DNA of 64,000 bases from Kuschelorhynchus macadamiae. Lineage: Eukaryota > Arthropoda > Insecta > Coleoptera > Curculionidae. The DNA lies in assembly GCA_030620095.1 (NCBI GenBank), contig JAUTXW010000330.1, positions 119,858 through 183,857 of the forward strand, given 5' to 3'. Each line of letters starts with the position of its first letter. Within the stretch, counting starts at the first letter, position 1. Positions 21,558-33,669 of the stretch are shown piece after piece. Position numbers and translations under genes: made by a program. The notes beneath the pieces are model-generated. The model saw only the letters and a program-made list of their open reading frames with translations. It had not been told where the DNA came from and ran no database searches.

Positions 21558-24235
21558 TCTTTTATGTGAAAATAAACATGTTACAGCATTCCAAGCCTAA
21601 TTCAACACAATTCAATATTATGTTAATACTAACAAGTGATATGTTTTAAAATTAAAACTTCGACGAGTGGTAATTAGAAAGAAAGTCTTAATGCAGTAAT
21701 CGACTTGAACATGTAAAGGCGGTAATTAAGAGATTCCGTTTGTTACGGCATTTTCGCTAAACACGCGCGCTCATTATACACAATGACTGAAAACGTCAAC
21801 ACTATCAGCGTTGTTTGCCGTCAATACGTAAAATGACTAGGCATCTCAGGTTTTGACGGAATTTACTGTTTAACGCCAACATATATATTATTAGAAATTT
21901 TAAATGTTCAAACATAACTAGAACAATATACTACAGAAATAGTGTTAACTAAACACAGTTTTTTCAGCAATACTAAATGTTTTAAATTTCGCTAAACACA
22001 GTATAACTAGAGTGGCTTCGATGTAAATAAATTTGTTTCGAATTTTAATTATCGATATTAAATGCTAGTTCTTTTTTGTTGTCGTTCAATAAACATAATT
22101 GTTATCAATATTACATGATCGGCATATACTAAATTACTATAAGAACAAACAATAAGTAGGTTTTAAGGGGGCAGTTGCAGTCAATTAGCATTGAGAAAAT
22201 ATCGCGTAAAATGACCAAAAATAGGTTGTTTTCTGTGATAGTCTGCGAAGTTATAAAAAGGAATTTGAGGATGAGAGTTTAACACATATCTTCTAAAACT
22301 CTTCTAAATTAAATTGAGTATGTTGAATTTTTCATTTTAGCCTTTAAAAGTAAAAAAAAATATGTTTATATGTCTAGTAATTTTTCGAAAACAATAGCGG
22401 TACTAACCTTGAGCTTTTCTATGCTCAGAAGTAATTTCGTCAAATTCCAAAATACTCAAATTGGAGAGCATACATATAGGTACATTTCTGAAAAAAAATT
22501 GATCCGAAAAACATAGTAGTTTTTTTCCAAACTATCACCAAAGATAATTACTAAAATCTTGGAATGTTTTTGGGAGAATACGTTAGGTTGGCAATTGCAG
22601 TTGGTAACAGGTAAAGTTTGAACCACTACCGCAAGAGGTCGGCCCAAATTTTTCAATATTTTCTAATGGAAGGGAAAGCGCAATGACGTCAAAGAAAATG
22701 GAATTCCGATCGCGTGTTGTCAATGAGTCAGATAAATAAACATTTATCTCTCGCATGGTCTTTCGTTTATTTTTTATGAGATTCTAGGGTTTTTCTTTTA
22801 AATAACGTTTAGAATATTTTATAACATATCATGTTGGAAAAACTAAGTAATCAATAGATTTGGGCAAATGGAAAAACATAATTTTTTAAACAATATTTGT
22901 ATTTTAAGGGAGAAAATCGATCTTTCCTTGAACTATGTGGAGAAGAGGAAATGTATGTTTAGGTCATATTTTAGTTTGTTACGGTGGGTTCGTGTAACAA
23001 ATTTTAGTTTTATCTTTTTCTTTAGTTAATAAGAATTCACACCGTTATTGGTTGTTTTTTGTCATGTAACATAAAAAAACTCAATCAAACTATTCTTAGT
23101 AACAAAAAATTATGCCAAATACTAAATTTTGGAAAGGATTTCTTAACTCAAAATTGTTCTATTCTAAAAAATAGAAATATATAGATTTATTTGACCCTTC
23201 GCAAAGAAAACGAATTGATGTTTCATATAAGTATTTAGTAAGGTATACCTAACTGGACATTTAATTTCAAAATAAACAACAAGTTTATAAAATTTCCTGC
23301 ATGCTTTTAAACGTCCTCAAATGTAGTTTATGATTTTTATATCGGGTATGCAAAATAGTCCATTGTATAAAAAACAAAATACGCCTTGAGCGAGTGAAAA
23401 CCTTCTCCCTCAAACTGTTAAGAAAATAGGAACAATTGTATAGAATTTAAAAGTAAAATAAGTACCTAAATGTACTATAATTCTGCCATAGCACAAAACA
23501 TGAACAAGCATGTTGTTTCTACTCTTTTTTGCAAAATTACAAACAGATTTTTATGAACCATGACAAATTATTTTAGCATAAATTAAGCACTGAAATTTAT
23601 TAGTCATGAAGTGTTTTCAGGTATATCTGGGTAGAAGAGTGTTTTTTTCTTTATTTTGATTCCAACTTCTACAATTTGTTATAAAGGTCAGAAAAAAATA
23701 AATTTTAAATACAAAATTTAAAAAAATATCCCCAAGATTCTAAACATATTAAGCCTCGTTTGAAATCTTAGAATTGCAACGTCAGTAAAATGAAAATTGT
23801 TCTGCTTTTACAAAAATAAAAAATTGTTTTGCAAGTTTCTGATGATATTTTTCTATCTTCTGATAGGTCTAAAAGATAGCAAGAGAAAATATAAAAAACT
23901 CTGTTTGCGGGGTAGTCATTTATTAGGAAATAATAGCATTTACATAAATGGTATTTATATATTACAATATCATCATATACATTTTTAAGATTAGGAAAAT
24001 AGTATCTATCTACAGTAATAATGATTTATTGAAGAAACCAATAGATCTTTTATTTTATATAAAATGTAGTTGCTTAGTTGCTAACAGAACGAACTAACTA
24101 TGTGTGTAGTCTAATTAATATATTTAAGCATTAGATTAAAAAAAAACAATAATTCAAATTATGTGCTCGAGTTGGTTAAAATATAAAATAATTATGTTTT
24201 TATTTTTGAACTACATATATAACCAAAGTAGAAAT
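21556..24235. other. 2.7-kb unassigned AT-rich stretch
   Basis: Scattered short open frames only (for example 22,456-22,656 - and 23,797-23,988 +) with no recognisable domain. No internal repeat seen. Confidence 0.35.
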
Positions 24236-24366
24236 ATATATATATAAATAAATATAAATAAATATAAATATTAAGTATTAACTGGCTCTTTCTAAGACTT
24301 TGGCTGTTTTTGTGTTTATATTTATTTATATTTATTTATATATATATATATAAATAAATATAAATA
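24236..24366. repeat. Inverted repeat of ATAAATAA-type sequence
   Basis: 24,236-24,270 (ataaataaatataaataaat...) and 24,319-24,345 (tatatttatttatatttattt) are complementary around a 48-bp centre containing aactggctctttct, a phrase repeated at 24,787-24,802. TA-rich sequence follows. Confidence 0.6.
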
Positions 24367-24504
24367 TTGTAGTCGAGTATGGAGGTTTTAATTTAAATCC
24401 ATCCAGAATAGGCTGAATGTTACCTCTACACTACACTACACCCAAGAAAGTCAAACTATTCTCAGAATTTTATAATTTAATATACATATTTTTCTTGGGC
24501 ATAG

Positions 24505-24672
24505 GTTAGCTCATTGAAAAGTAAAACTATAATTCATATCGACGTTTCGCTCATTATAGTGAGCTTTCTCAATTTTTTTCTTGGAACCATGTCAGAATAA
24601 ATATCTTGAGAAAGCTCAATATAATGAGCGGAACGCCGATATGAATTATAGTTTTACTTTTCAATGAGTTAC
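24505..24672. repeat. Short inverted pair of PLE terminal segments
   Basis: 24,505-24,572 and 24,606-24,672 are inverse copies of a segment that runs from the hammerhead-like motif to the PLE end (gagaaagctca...tgagcg, then atatgaattatag and tttacttttcaatgag). About 33 bp separate them. The left copy keeps GAAACGTC (minus strand); the right has GGAACGCC. No coding sequence lies between, so this is a minimal head-to-head PLE relic. Confidence 0.75.
24540..24572 (-). ncRNA. Hammerhead-like ribozyme motif (variant)
   Basis: On the minus strand, TTGAGAAAGCTCA, a short loop, TGAGCGAAACGTCGA. Helix II, GAAA and the ACGU/C cleavage side are present; the CUGANGA box is non-canonical. Confidence 0.4.
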
Positions 24673-24732
24673 CCTTTCCCTTGAAAATAATTAACAAAAT
24701 ATTTATATATGGTTAAATAAAAAAAACACAAA

Positions 24733-24734
<2 letters not shown>

Positions 24735-24780
<46 letters not shown>
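24735..24780. repeat. (TA)n microsatellite
   Basis: Nearly pure TA run after tataaatata, 60 bp downstream of the small inverted PLE relic. Confidence 0.9.
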
Positions 24781-24783
<3 letters not shown>

Positions 24784-24814
24784 CTATTAACTGGCTCTTT
24801 CTATATATATATAC

Positions 24815-25620
24815 AGTGTCCTTGAAAAAGTTCGAAACATATGGGAATTTTTTTTATTAGGTCACTTTCTCAAAATTTAAAAATTTAACATTTTGCTTTA
24901 CTAAGGATGAAAAATGACTTAGAGGGAATAGTCACCTGACTTGTGTTCCCTGACAGAATTGATATATTTCTTTAAAGAAGTCGCAGAGAAAGGGGTTATT
25001 TGCTAAAATAGGAGAAAGTGCTATAAAAAGGTGTTTCTTTTATAGGTTTACATGTCAAATTTTGGTCAGCAATTCCAATTTTCAATTTTTATAACTTTGT
25101 ACAAGGCACTTAAATATTAAAAAAATAGTTTTAAATTTCGATTATGCTTCTAAATTAGTCAATTACGACTTTTTTGTATTAAGGTATCTATTTACTATCG
25201 AAAATCTTTAATTAATATAATATAATAAAATAATAAAATCACGACAACTTTGCATCAAGCTTAACATACTTTTGAGAAGAAATTTTAATTTTTTTCCAAA
25301 AAAGACACAGTTTATGGAATATTTAGGCATAAAAAATTAATATTATGTTAAGGTTACTAACAGAAAACTCTTTTTTTTTAATTTAGACAATTATTATTTT
25401 TTTAGAATTTTCAAAAATCAGGAAAAAGTTAAAAAAATATTGGAATTTTTGACCAAAATTTGGTACGCATATGTAAAATTAAAAAATAAACCACTTTTCT
25501 TATTACAACTTTTTCATATTTTAGCAAATAAGACCATTTTTCTGTAATTTTTTTAAAGAAATGTCAATTTTGACAGGTAATGCAAGTTTTCTGATGTAAG
25601 TCTTTTATAAATGTACTATA
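24815..25620. mobile_element. Foldback (inverted-repeat) element of about 0.8 kb, non-coding
   Basis: 24,950-25,090 and 25,425-25,590 are imperfect inverse copies. Matching blocks include atttctttaaagaa / ttaaagaaatgtcaa, ttatttgctaaaat / attttagcaaataag, and caaattttggtcagcaattcc / ggaatttttgaccaaaatttgg. The centre is AT-rich and non-coding. The left outer phrase atacagtgtccttgaaaaa resembles 5' ends of small DNA transposons in insects. I cannot define exact ends or a target-site duplication. Confidence 0.6.
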
Positions 25621-26080
25621 ATGTAACAAATAAACTTGAAAATCATACCAGTATAGGTGAACAAACAAATTATTAATATAAAGACATGCCTGAGGCAAGC
25701 ATCGGATAAATGGTCCTTATGAAATGTACACTCCAGAATGCTTCTACACATACCACATGGTATGAATTGGCAAACAACACAAATAAGTAGTAGTGAAACA
25801 ATGCATTAATACTGAACCACTTACAGTGTATACAAAACAACAAACTCTCAATATAACATGACTATCAGCAACAAAATTGGGATAGCTATGGGGTCACATT
25901 TATCTCCATTTCTAAGTATTCAAATATATCTACATAAAGAGATCTTATTACTAAATTCTGCACACAACAAACACGCCTACTCATACTCATAAGATGCATT
26001 AACTAGTCATGGGGATTTACTACAAAAGCATAAACTGTTCTACTAACGATTACAAACTTAACTTAACTAAATCTATAAAT
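25621..26080. other. Unassigned stretch
   Basis: Less AT-rich and CA-rich on the plus strand, with no open frame or repeat seen. It could be the 3' UTR of a minus-strand gene if the exon at 26,080-26,205 is real. Confidence 0.3.
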
Positions 26081-26205
26081 TAAAGTATATTTTCCTTTTC
26101 TGCTTTCTTCATCGATGGTGAGATTCAAAATTACATGGTCTATTAGCTTGTACAGTTCGTAGCAATAAACAGTTTTCTTGTGATATGGAGTTTTCTTTGT
26201 ACCTA
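26080..26205 (-). CDS. Candidate 3' exon of a minus-strand gene
   Basis: On the minus strand an acceptor-like ttttttctctag precedes an open stretch of about 46 codons (PYHKKTVYCYELYKLIDHV, then LNLTIDEESRKGKYTL) ending at a stop near 26,080. An alternative frame, compatible with the phase of the YqaJ exon upstream, also stays open for about 35 codons. No domain is recognised. It could be a chance open stretch; the acceptor and non-repetitive composition are the only support. Confidence 0.25.
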
Positions 26206-27181
26206 GAGAAAAAATAACTAGAATTAGTTTTTTCCTTGTCTAGTTCTCTACAATTAATACATACCTAACAAAATAAAAAAAATAAATTCTGTGTCAAAAT
26301 TAAATATGTTTTATCAGTACTACACAAAAGAGGTCCAAGTAAAAAAGGTATAAGTTAATCTTTAATTGTAAAAGCTTTGGAAGTTTTAATTTAATACTAG
26401 ATAGTAAGCAAATTTTTAAGAAGGGTTTGTTGCATTTTACTTTCCTACATATTAGTAATAGGCAAAATACCTTACATAGATTTTTTGGCCTATTATTAAC
26501 AGTAATGATATAGAACCAATTCTCTTTAATGCTAATTGGTAGGAAAAAAAGACGCAAAAACTAGCTTCATTAGCGAGATGGACTTAATGTAATAATAAAG
26601 CCAAAATAATTAAATATTATTTATATAAACTGAAAAGCATGAAAATAATTTTATTTATAATTTCAACTTAACAGGTGTTTTCCATTAGATTCAGGCAAGG
26701 CCCAAGCAAATAAAGAAAAGCAAGGGAAAAGTGCATATAAAAAAAACATGTTTATTTTAATCATTATCAACTGTTGTCATACATATAAAAGTAAATTATA
26801 AACTATACCTACTATTAAGACAAGCTACAGAACTCTCAAAACAGAACAGAAAAAATTTAGCAAGTTCTTTGAAAGAAAACATAATTGATGTACCACACCT
26901 TAGACCTAAAATTCTTAGTTATTGTTTTTTAATAAAAAAATCGACATTTTGTGTATTTTGAATACGTACAAAGAAAAAAATGGTTGGAGATAAAAATAAT
27001 ATTTTAGTTTGCTTTAATATGATTTAAATGTTATCTTTTGAAAGAATAATTATATTACCTGATAATAATAAATGTGATTTCTTTTTATACTATATTTAAT
27101 GTTTAGTCAAGTACTTAATATGTAAAAAGTCTAAAAAATAGAATTTTGGGAATTTAATAGTTATAATAAAAAGTGTTTTAC

Positions 27182-27437
27182 CATCAGGTGTAGCAGCTAA
27201 GTGGTTAAATTCTTCATGAATAAAATTGGCAGGTTCCTTGATTTTTGCATTTGGTCTTGACTGTGCGAATTTCTGCCCTGCAACACTCTCTTTTTGCTTT
27301 CCATAAAGTGTGTAATAGGTTTTAAAATGCCTTTGATTTATAATGGAACTGACCAAGTTATTGCAGGAAGTGTTATGTCGCCTTTTACATACTGTGCCAA
27401 ATACTGAAGCTGTTAATATGTATTTTCTAATTTCTCC
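27182..27437 (-). CDS. YqaJ-like nuclease domain exon
   Basis: Minus-strand exon of 256 bp bounded by an acceptor (tccattttag at 27,438-27,439) and a donor (GATG|GTAAAA at 27,181). It starts in phase 0 and translates without stops. RKYILTASVFGTVCKRR matches the 'R.R.TAS.FG..CK' start of YqaJ/lambda-exonuclease-type nuclease domains. YYTLYGKQKESVAGQKFA corresponds to the 'YG...E..A...Y/F' block, and FNHLAATPDG to the 'fL.AtPDG' block with its catalytic-site Asp. The domain should continue with a LxExKCP block in the next exon, which I could not find, so the gene may be broken or the intron long. YqaJ genes are common, often multi-copy, in insects and in some DNA transposons. Confidence 0.6.
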
Positions 27438-27483
27438 CTAAAATGGATTATCCTACTGCCCAACTGTATTTCTTGAAGTAATC

Positions 27484-27541
27484 TGTTCATATATTTAAAA
27501 ATATTAGGGAAATGTTCATATATTTAAAAATATTAGGGAGC
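27484..27541. repeat. Tandem 29-30-bp duplication
   Basis: gttcatatatttaaaaat followed by attagggaaat occurs twice head to tail. The nearby 27,571-27,635 and 27,786-27,848 blocks (aaatgaacaaagcct...cagaaaatg...agatgtg) are also direct repeats. Confidence 0.7.
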
Positions 27542-28627
27542 ATGTAATACACCAGAATATTATATAGAAGTATAAATGAACAAAGCCTAACAGAAAATGA
27601 ACACTATGCAAAAACATACTCGCAAAGAGAGATGTGCCAACTCAATACATAAATGCAATTCAGTTGTCTTACTATATTAAGTTGCCCCAGAATCTTAATA
27701 CTCTATATAGTATATTTCTAAAAATAGTAAAAACTATAGACTTTTGTGTTGTGCCTCCCACTACTATTACAACCAGTATAAGTATAAATGAACCAAGCCT
27801 ACAGAAAATGCAAGCTATACAAAAATATAGTCACACAGGAAGATGTGTCTACATTTTCTCTAAATCAATACATATATTGCTGCCCTTCAGCCTAAAATTA
27901 ATGACGGTCAATGTAATTCTTAAGGAGGCAATGTCTAAAGTAAATTCTATATGAAATGCAGTATACTTCAGGCATCGTTGTTTAAAAATCAACTTTTCCT
28001 TCTGCAATCAATGTGTTGAATACTATTTTAATTAATAATTTTTTTAATTAATTTTTAATTTTTTTCTTTAATTTTAATTTTTCTTTTTTTCTTTAATTTC
28101 TGCCTTGCGCGAGTCCCTCCAATGCATACCAAAAACAAGCTTAACATTGGATGGAAGTTACAAAATGAAAAACCTAATATTATTGAGATATAGTAAATAT
28201 AGAGTAAAGAGAGAGAACAAAAAAGGCGAGTTTTAAAAAACTGTAGTTTTAGTCTCTTGTTCTAAACAAAAATAAAAACTTTTTATAAACCAGTGGCATA
28301 CTTTACTTTTTCTTTAATATGAATTACGTTGCCCTTCCGCCAGACGCCATGAAATGGATAATTATAATCCTAATACTTTCAGCCCCTTGTCATCCAATCA
28401 AACTTGCAATGCTTGACCAAAATCGTCGTGAAATATATTTAAAATATCTATAAAAAATTATTTCTTTTTATTAAGACTGCCTGTATCTCAAAGACAAAAC
28501 AAAACATAGACTATAGGAAACATGTTTATATGAATTCTCATAAAATACGCCAAAGAATGACCTACTTAAAAATGAGCATAAAATTAAGGAACAATGTATA
28601 TTGTTTTATGTTTTCTCAAACAGTCTC

Positions 28628-28893
<266 letters not shown>

Positions 28894-29413
28894 TATATAT
28901 ATTATATATATTATATATATATTAATAATATAGTAAATCCAGTAATAATCAAGAACAAATAAAAGTGGTGTTAGAATTATATAAGTGTCAGTCTTCTTAT
29001 ATGCTGCTAGATTTGTTTTCACATCATCAAACTATATTTCTCTTCATGTGAACCGCTTCCCTATCCTACATATTTTAACGGCCTATACCAAGACAAATTT
29101 TTACTTTTTAAATGTGGTTGTAAAACAGTACAACCAAGTGCCCAAAATTATGGAATAACGTTTCTACAGCCAACACCTTACATTTTGCCACCTTGCATTG
29201 TTTGCCCTTACAAAACATGTCAGAGCAAACACCACTTGTGCATGCATAATCTTTTTTTTTTATTGTAATTTTGTCATGGTTTTAGAATCTACTTGAATCA
29301 AACCTTTAAAAATTTTTTTCGTAATTCATTTTGGCACATTGTATTAGGAATAGTTTGACTAATATGTGATACTTTCAAATATTTTACTGAAAGATTTCTT
29401 AATTTATACTCAC

Positions 29414-29530
29414 AAGGATATCCCTGGAGACCTCGCTGGAGACTCATCTTGGAACTTTAAACTCTCAACATCATTACCACGCTTCTTTGCAAAACTGGTT
29501 GAATATGTATGGCCTTTGTTAATATCATCC
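29414..29530 (-). CDS. Candidate internal exon, unknown protein
   Basis: Minus-strand 117-bp open interval with a good acceptor (cttttattgtag) and a consensus donor (TT|GTGAGT). One base completes the incoming codon, then 38 codons follow (DDINKGHTYSTSFAKKRG, NDVESLKFQDESPARSPGIS), with two bases left over. The entry phase matches the exit phase of the candidate exon at 33,377-33,483. The sequence is hydrophilic and Ser/Pro/Lys-rich, with no recognised domain. Exon status is inferred from splice signals and phase only. Confidence 0.4.
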
Positions 29531-30196
29531 CTACAATAAAAGATGCATACATAGTAGTTGAAACTGTTGTAATATTATCTATTATATCCTAAAAACATGG
29601 TAAACTGACTGGTATACCTATGGCACTTATATGATAATGCCCAGGGGCATACACTTTTTTTTTTTGAGGGAACCAAGTGAGGCTCCAAAAATAGAGAGAG
29701 CGGTGAAAGAAAAAAAATGTCAGGTGGATTTTAAGACATACATTTGAAGTGAAAAAATTGAAATAATAAGACTAAGATTCCAAAAAATATATTTTAATAT
29801 AAAAATATATTTATTTTACTTAGGATAACTTTAAACAAATATATAAGTAATATCTATAAAGTAGTAAAAGTAATCAGATCAATAAGACTTATAAAATTTT
29901 TGGAACATTAAATTGATTAGTTGATATCTCGGTAATATAAGTTGTAGGATATTTTTTCTTGTTTGCAGTTTTAAGCGCATACTTAAATCATGCGTCTTTA
30001 AAGCCTTTTACAAATTTGAATAATTCAGGTTATTATGTCTGAAAAAAATATTAAAACATGTTAAGTTATTTATTACATTGCGCTTTTGACTCTACATATT
30101 TAAAAATCCTAAGTTCAATTTTTTTTGAAATATGACATTTGAAAAATGACAATTTGATATTTAGAAAGGCTGTAAAATCAAAATAATTCTACATAT

Positions 30197-30480
30197 AGCA
30201 GAAATTGTATACTCCTACCTCAGTTTTGTATGATCTTTCTTATGGTTCCGTAAAAGGGAAGTATTGTAATCGTGATAAAATAACCCTAAGAGATTTTTAC
30301 TGATGTTTACATTTTAGGGTTCCGGGATCCCAAAAAAAATATGTTTTCCCATTTCGATTGAGATTTAGAAGAGCAGAAATTATGCACTCCTACCTCAGTT
30401 TTATATGGTCGTCCGTGTGGTCTCGTAAGAGAATTCTGTATGAAGAAACTTGTTGGTAAAAGTGAATTTATCGATTTTTG
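30197..30480. repeat. Partial copy of dispersed repeat family R with internal 60-bp duplication
   Basis: 30,238-30,365 matches the left end of family R: ccgtaaaagggaagtattgtaatcgtga, then agagatttttac...tttacattttagggt and atgttttcccattt. Blocks 30,197-30,256 and 30,373-30,432 (agcagaaatt..actcctacctcagtttt) are direct repeats. Confidence 0.6.
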
Positions 30481-31649
30481 TTTATCAGAAAAACTCTTTC
30501 TTCTATTTAAACTAAAAGCGAATGCTATAAGAAAGACCTTCGAAAAGACCTTAAAAAACTAAGCATGTATTAAAAAAAATGGTATTATATTTAAAGAAAA
30601 TTACCATCGATGTTAGCATCTGAACCTTGTATAGTGTATATAATGTTAAAAAGAATAAATTAACAATATTACATATTTTAATATTTCTGCTCGTATTTCT
30701 GTCTTAAATGATTATTCAATTTTCATTGAATTTGTGTAAAACTTAGGCAGTTGTGTTGTAGACCAGATTTCTTACCATGTATATTTTTTTTTTCAAAAAA
30801 TGGATTTAATAATAAACATGTATTTATTCCTGTGATATTTGTTGATTTGCACACTGCCTTAACAAATAAAATACCAGTTCTGGATGGCACAATTTCGTTC
30901 AAGTTAATAAGAAATATGACAATACAGGGTAATACCAGTAATACCTGGAATTTTGAACTAGAAACAATTCTGTATTAAAAAAAACATGCCAGTTAAAAAA
31001 AAGAGGAATACATATTTGGATGCTTATTTACTTTACTTATTTTTGTTACATTTTAGAAATATTTTTAAATATACATATTGGTATAAAACGTAGTGGTGGT
31101 ATCAACTTTTATTTTTTAAATAAAACATCAATTTCTTCTGGGTTTTGAATTTTGTCCCAGATTCTAGCTATTTGTATATAGTATCTTTACTTGTTTTAGA
31201 GATTTTGACTTCTGAAAATTTGTATTTTCATATTTGGAGAGAATGTAACATCACAAAACAAATTTCGCTTATTGCAAGAGATAGAAAAATGGTTAAATAT
31301 AGAAAGTTTTAGACAATTTCGTTACAAGCCTAATAGCACCTGCTGGCGAATTCTAGCCATTATGTTCTTGAGATATTTAGAAACGAATAAAATATTGCAT
31401 TTTTAAAATTATGCAGTAACTTTTTTAATCCTAAAATTTTTTTAAAGTTATAAACATATTGCCAAAGCATTTTTTTGTCTAACATTTTATGGTGCTGTCA
31501 TATTTTGAATTTGATGTTTCGTAAATGAGGGGCCATCATCAACTTTTAAATACACACCTGGATTTTTTAATTTGTTTTGTAACAAACCTTTGCATTCCAA
31601 AATCCAACGATGTAATGCACTCATACATTAAAAGTATTTAAAATTTGAG

Positions 31650-32225
31650 GAAATCAAGGTTATCCCTCTCTCTCTAAAACATTGTCTCTTATGGGAAAAT
31701 CTTAAATATGTGCTGTCCAAATATTAAGTCTGTTATATTATTAGTGTGGGAGGGTCAAATGCTTGTTAAAAAAAAATTACATAAATTACCAAGCTTGTAA
31801 AAAACGAAAAAAAAAGACTGTCAATTTTACAAGATATTACTATAAATTATATTTTTCAAATTGGACATCCTGACTATTATATGTCCCTCAAATGGGTCTC
31901 TTCTTGCAGATTATAATTATATCTGGTTCGATACCTGTTCACTCCACTATGTAATAGTGTTGTCCCTCTCTCTAACACACTGCCTCATATGGTTTTTCTT
32001 AAATTGATCGAGTGTCTTTGAAGATAAAGTCATTAAACCAGATATTATATTTATAATCTGCAAGAAGAGTTCCATTTGAGGGAAATATAGTATAGAGTGT
32101 GTGCCGAGGTGTGTCCGATTTAAACAATACAACTTATGGTGATATATTGTAAAATTAATAGTCTTCTGTTTTTCTAATAACCAGAAAAAAGTTTTAAGTA
32201 GCCCTACAATTGGTTTTTTGTTCAC
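31650..32225. repeat. Inverted and direct duplicated segments around an unrecognised ORF
   Basis: 31,865-31,930 (ccctcaaatgggtctcttcttgcagattataa) is inverted at 32,033-32,092, while 31,660-31,710 (ccctctctctctaaaacattg...cttaaat) is repeated directly at 31,960-32,010. The minus-strand 92-codon frame 31,947-32,225 spans one copy and may be worn transposon coding sequence, but I do not recognise it. Confidence 0.5.
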
Positions 32226-33376
32226 TCCGATAAGTTAAAAAGTAAAAAAGTTATTAACATTTAAAATGCTATCAAGATACACTGATCACACTGTACATAC
32301 ATAAATACAGTAACATACATTAGTACACTAAATTACTTGAGAAATGAAAACTAATATCCCCAATTTTTTCTTACTTTTCCAGCGATTCAGGAATCTGTAT
32401 GTACATTTTTGGTCAAGATTGAAAATATATAAAAGGCCAATTTTTATTTGTTTGTAGATACAAGACTAAGATATTTAATATGTTATATATGCATAGCCAT
32501 GCGCAAAAATTATTTTCTCACTAGCAAGCAATGCCTTAGTAAATTAGGTACCGATAAAAAGTTGCTTCCCAATAATTTTCTCTTTGTGATGTGATTACTG
32601 TGGGGGTATACGCTGTTAAAGCCTACTACTATCTGCAAACAGCAAAACTTTCTAAGTGGAAATCACATAAAAAGGATCAATATAATACTGATAACTAAAA
32701 GCTTTATTCTTACACAGATTGTCATGGATCCGGTGAGTTAAATTGCATCAGCCAGCATTATCGGTCTACCACTATGAAAGCATTAGTGTTGCATAAAAAG
32801 TGTCTAATTTTATGAGCTTTTAATTTCTACCACAATTATATGACCAACAGGAAATAAGTTTTTATACCTACCGAATTACTATACCCCTGAAGGTTTTAAT
32901 TTAATTAAATTAATATTACAAAATATATTTAAATTTTACAAATATAAAAACCGTGGGTATTTATGTGATTTTCAGAGAAAATTCACCTCATGTATAAAAA
33001 TATGAATATGAACTAAAAATGAACCAGAAAATTCTAAGAGAATCGTGTTGCCTAGGTACCTATAAAAACACATTTATTAGTTTTATTTATTTTCATCATT
33101 TTTTGAAAACAAAATAGTCTTCCTCCTTCAAAGTTGGGCTATTTTAAGTTTCAAACAAAAGATATGTACTTCAGAAATACATCCACCATGTACCTTCTAA
33201 AAAATTACTATAGCATGGACATACAGATAAAAGTTTATATAAGTAGTCCCAAACGTAAAAAATATGTTGATATTTTTAATATGATGTACTGTAATCAGTA
33301 ATTGTCCATTTCAAATTCTTCAAATCCATGAAGGGTCTCAAAATCGAGCACCTATAGTTATATTATTTGAACTTAC
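32226..33376. other. Unassigned stretch
   Basis: AT-rich non-coding sequence with no repeat structure. If the two flanking candidate exons belong together, this is intron. Confidence 0.3.
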
Positions 33377-33483
33377 CTTATTCTGCATTTTCCCAGGATT
33401 CTCACTGCAAAATTTTTTGCAGTTCGGCGCCGAGGTCTTGCTGCTCTCGTATTTTTACGCCCTTTACACTCATTACACATATC
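33377..33483 (-). CDS. Candidate internal exon, unknown basic CxxC-containing protein
   Basis: Minus-strand 107-bp open interval. The donor ATAAG|GTAAGT is a full consensus match, and the acceptor is tgtgtaattag. It begins in phase 0 and reads DMCNECKGRKNTRAARPRRR, then TAKNFAVRILGKCRI, with two bases left over. The overhanging AG plus the first G of the 29,414-29,530 exon completes an Arg codon. Composition is strongly basic with a CxxC pair, which could be a small zinc or nucleic-acid-binding piece. No family recognised. Confidence 0.35.
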
Positions 33484-33669
33484 CTAATTACACAGGTAAC
33501 ACAGGAATTCATAAACAAATATCTAGAAAGCTTAGACACAGTCACAAAAGTGAGAAGTTCTAAACTAAACGTCGACGTTTTAAAAATACAAGTACTTGTT
33601 ATTTTAAAACACACCTATAATAAACAAACAGGAAATTCTCAACCCAAGACTCAAGCTATCATATAAATA

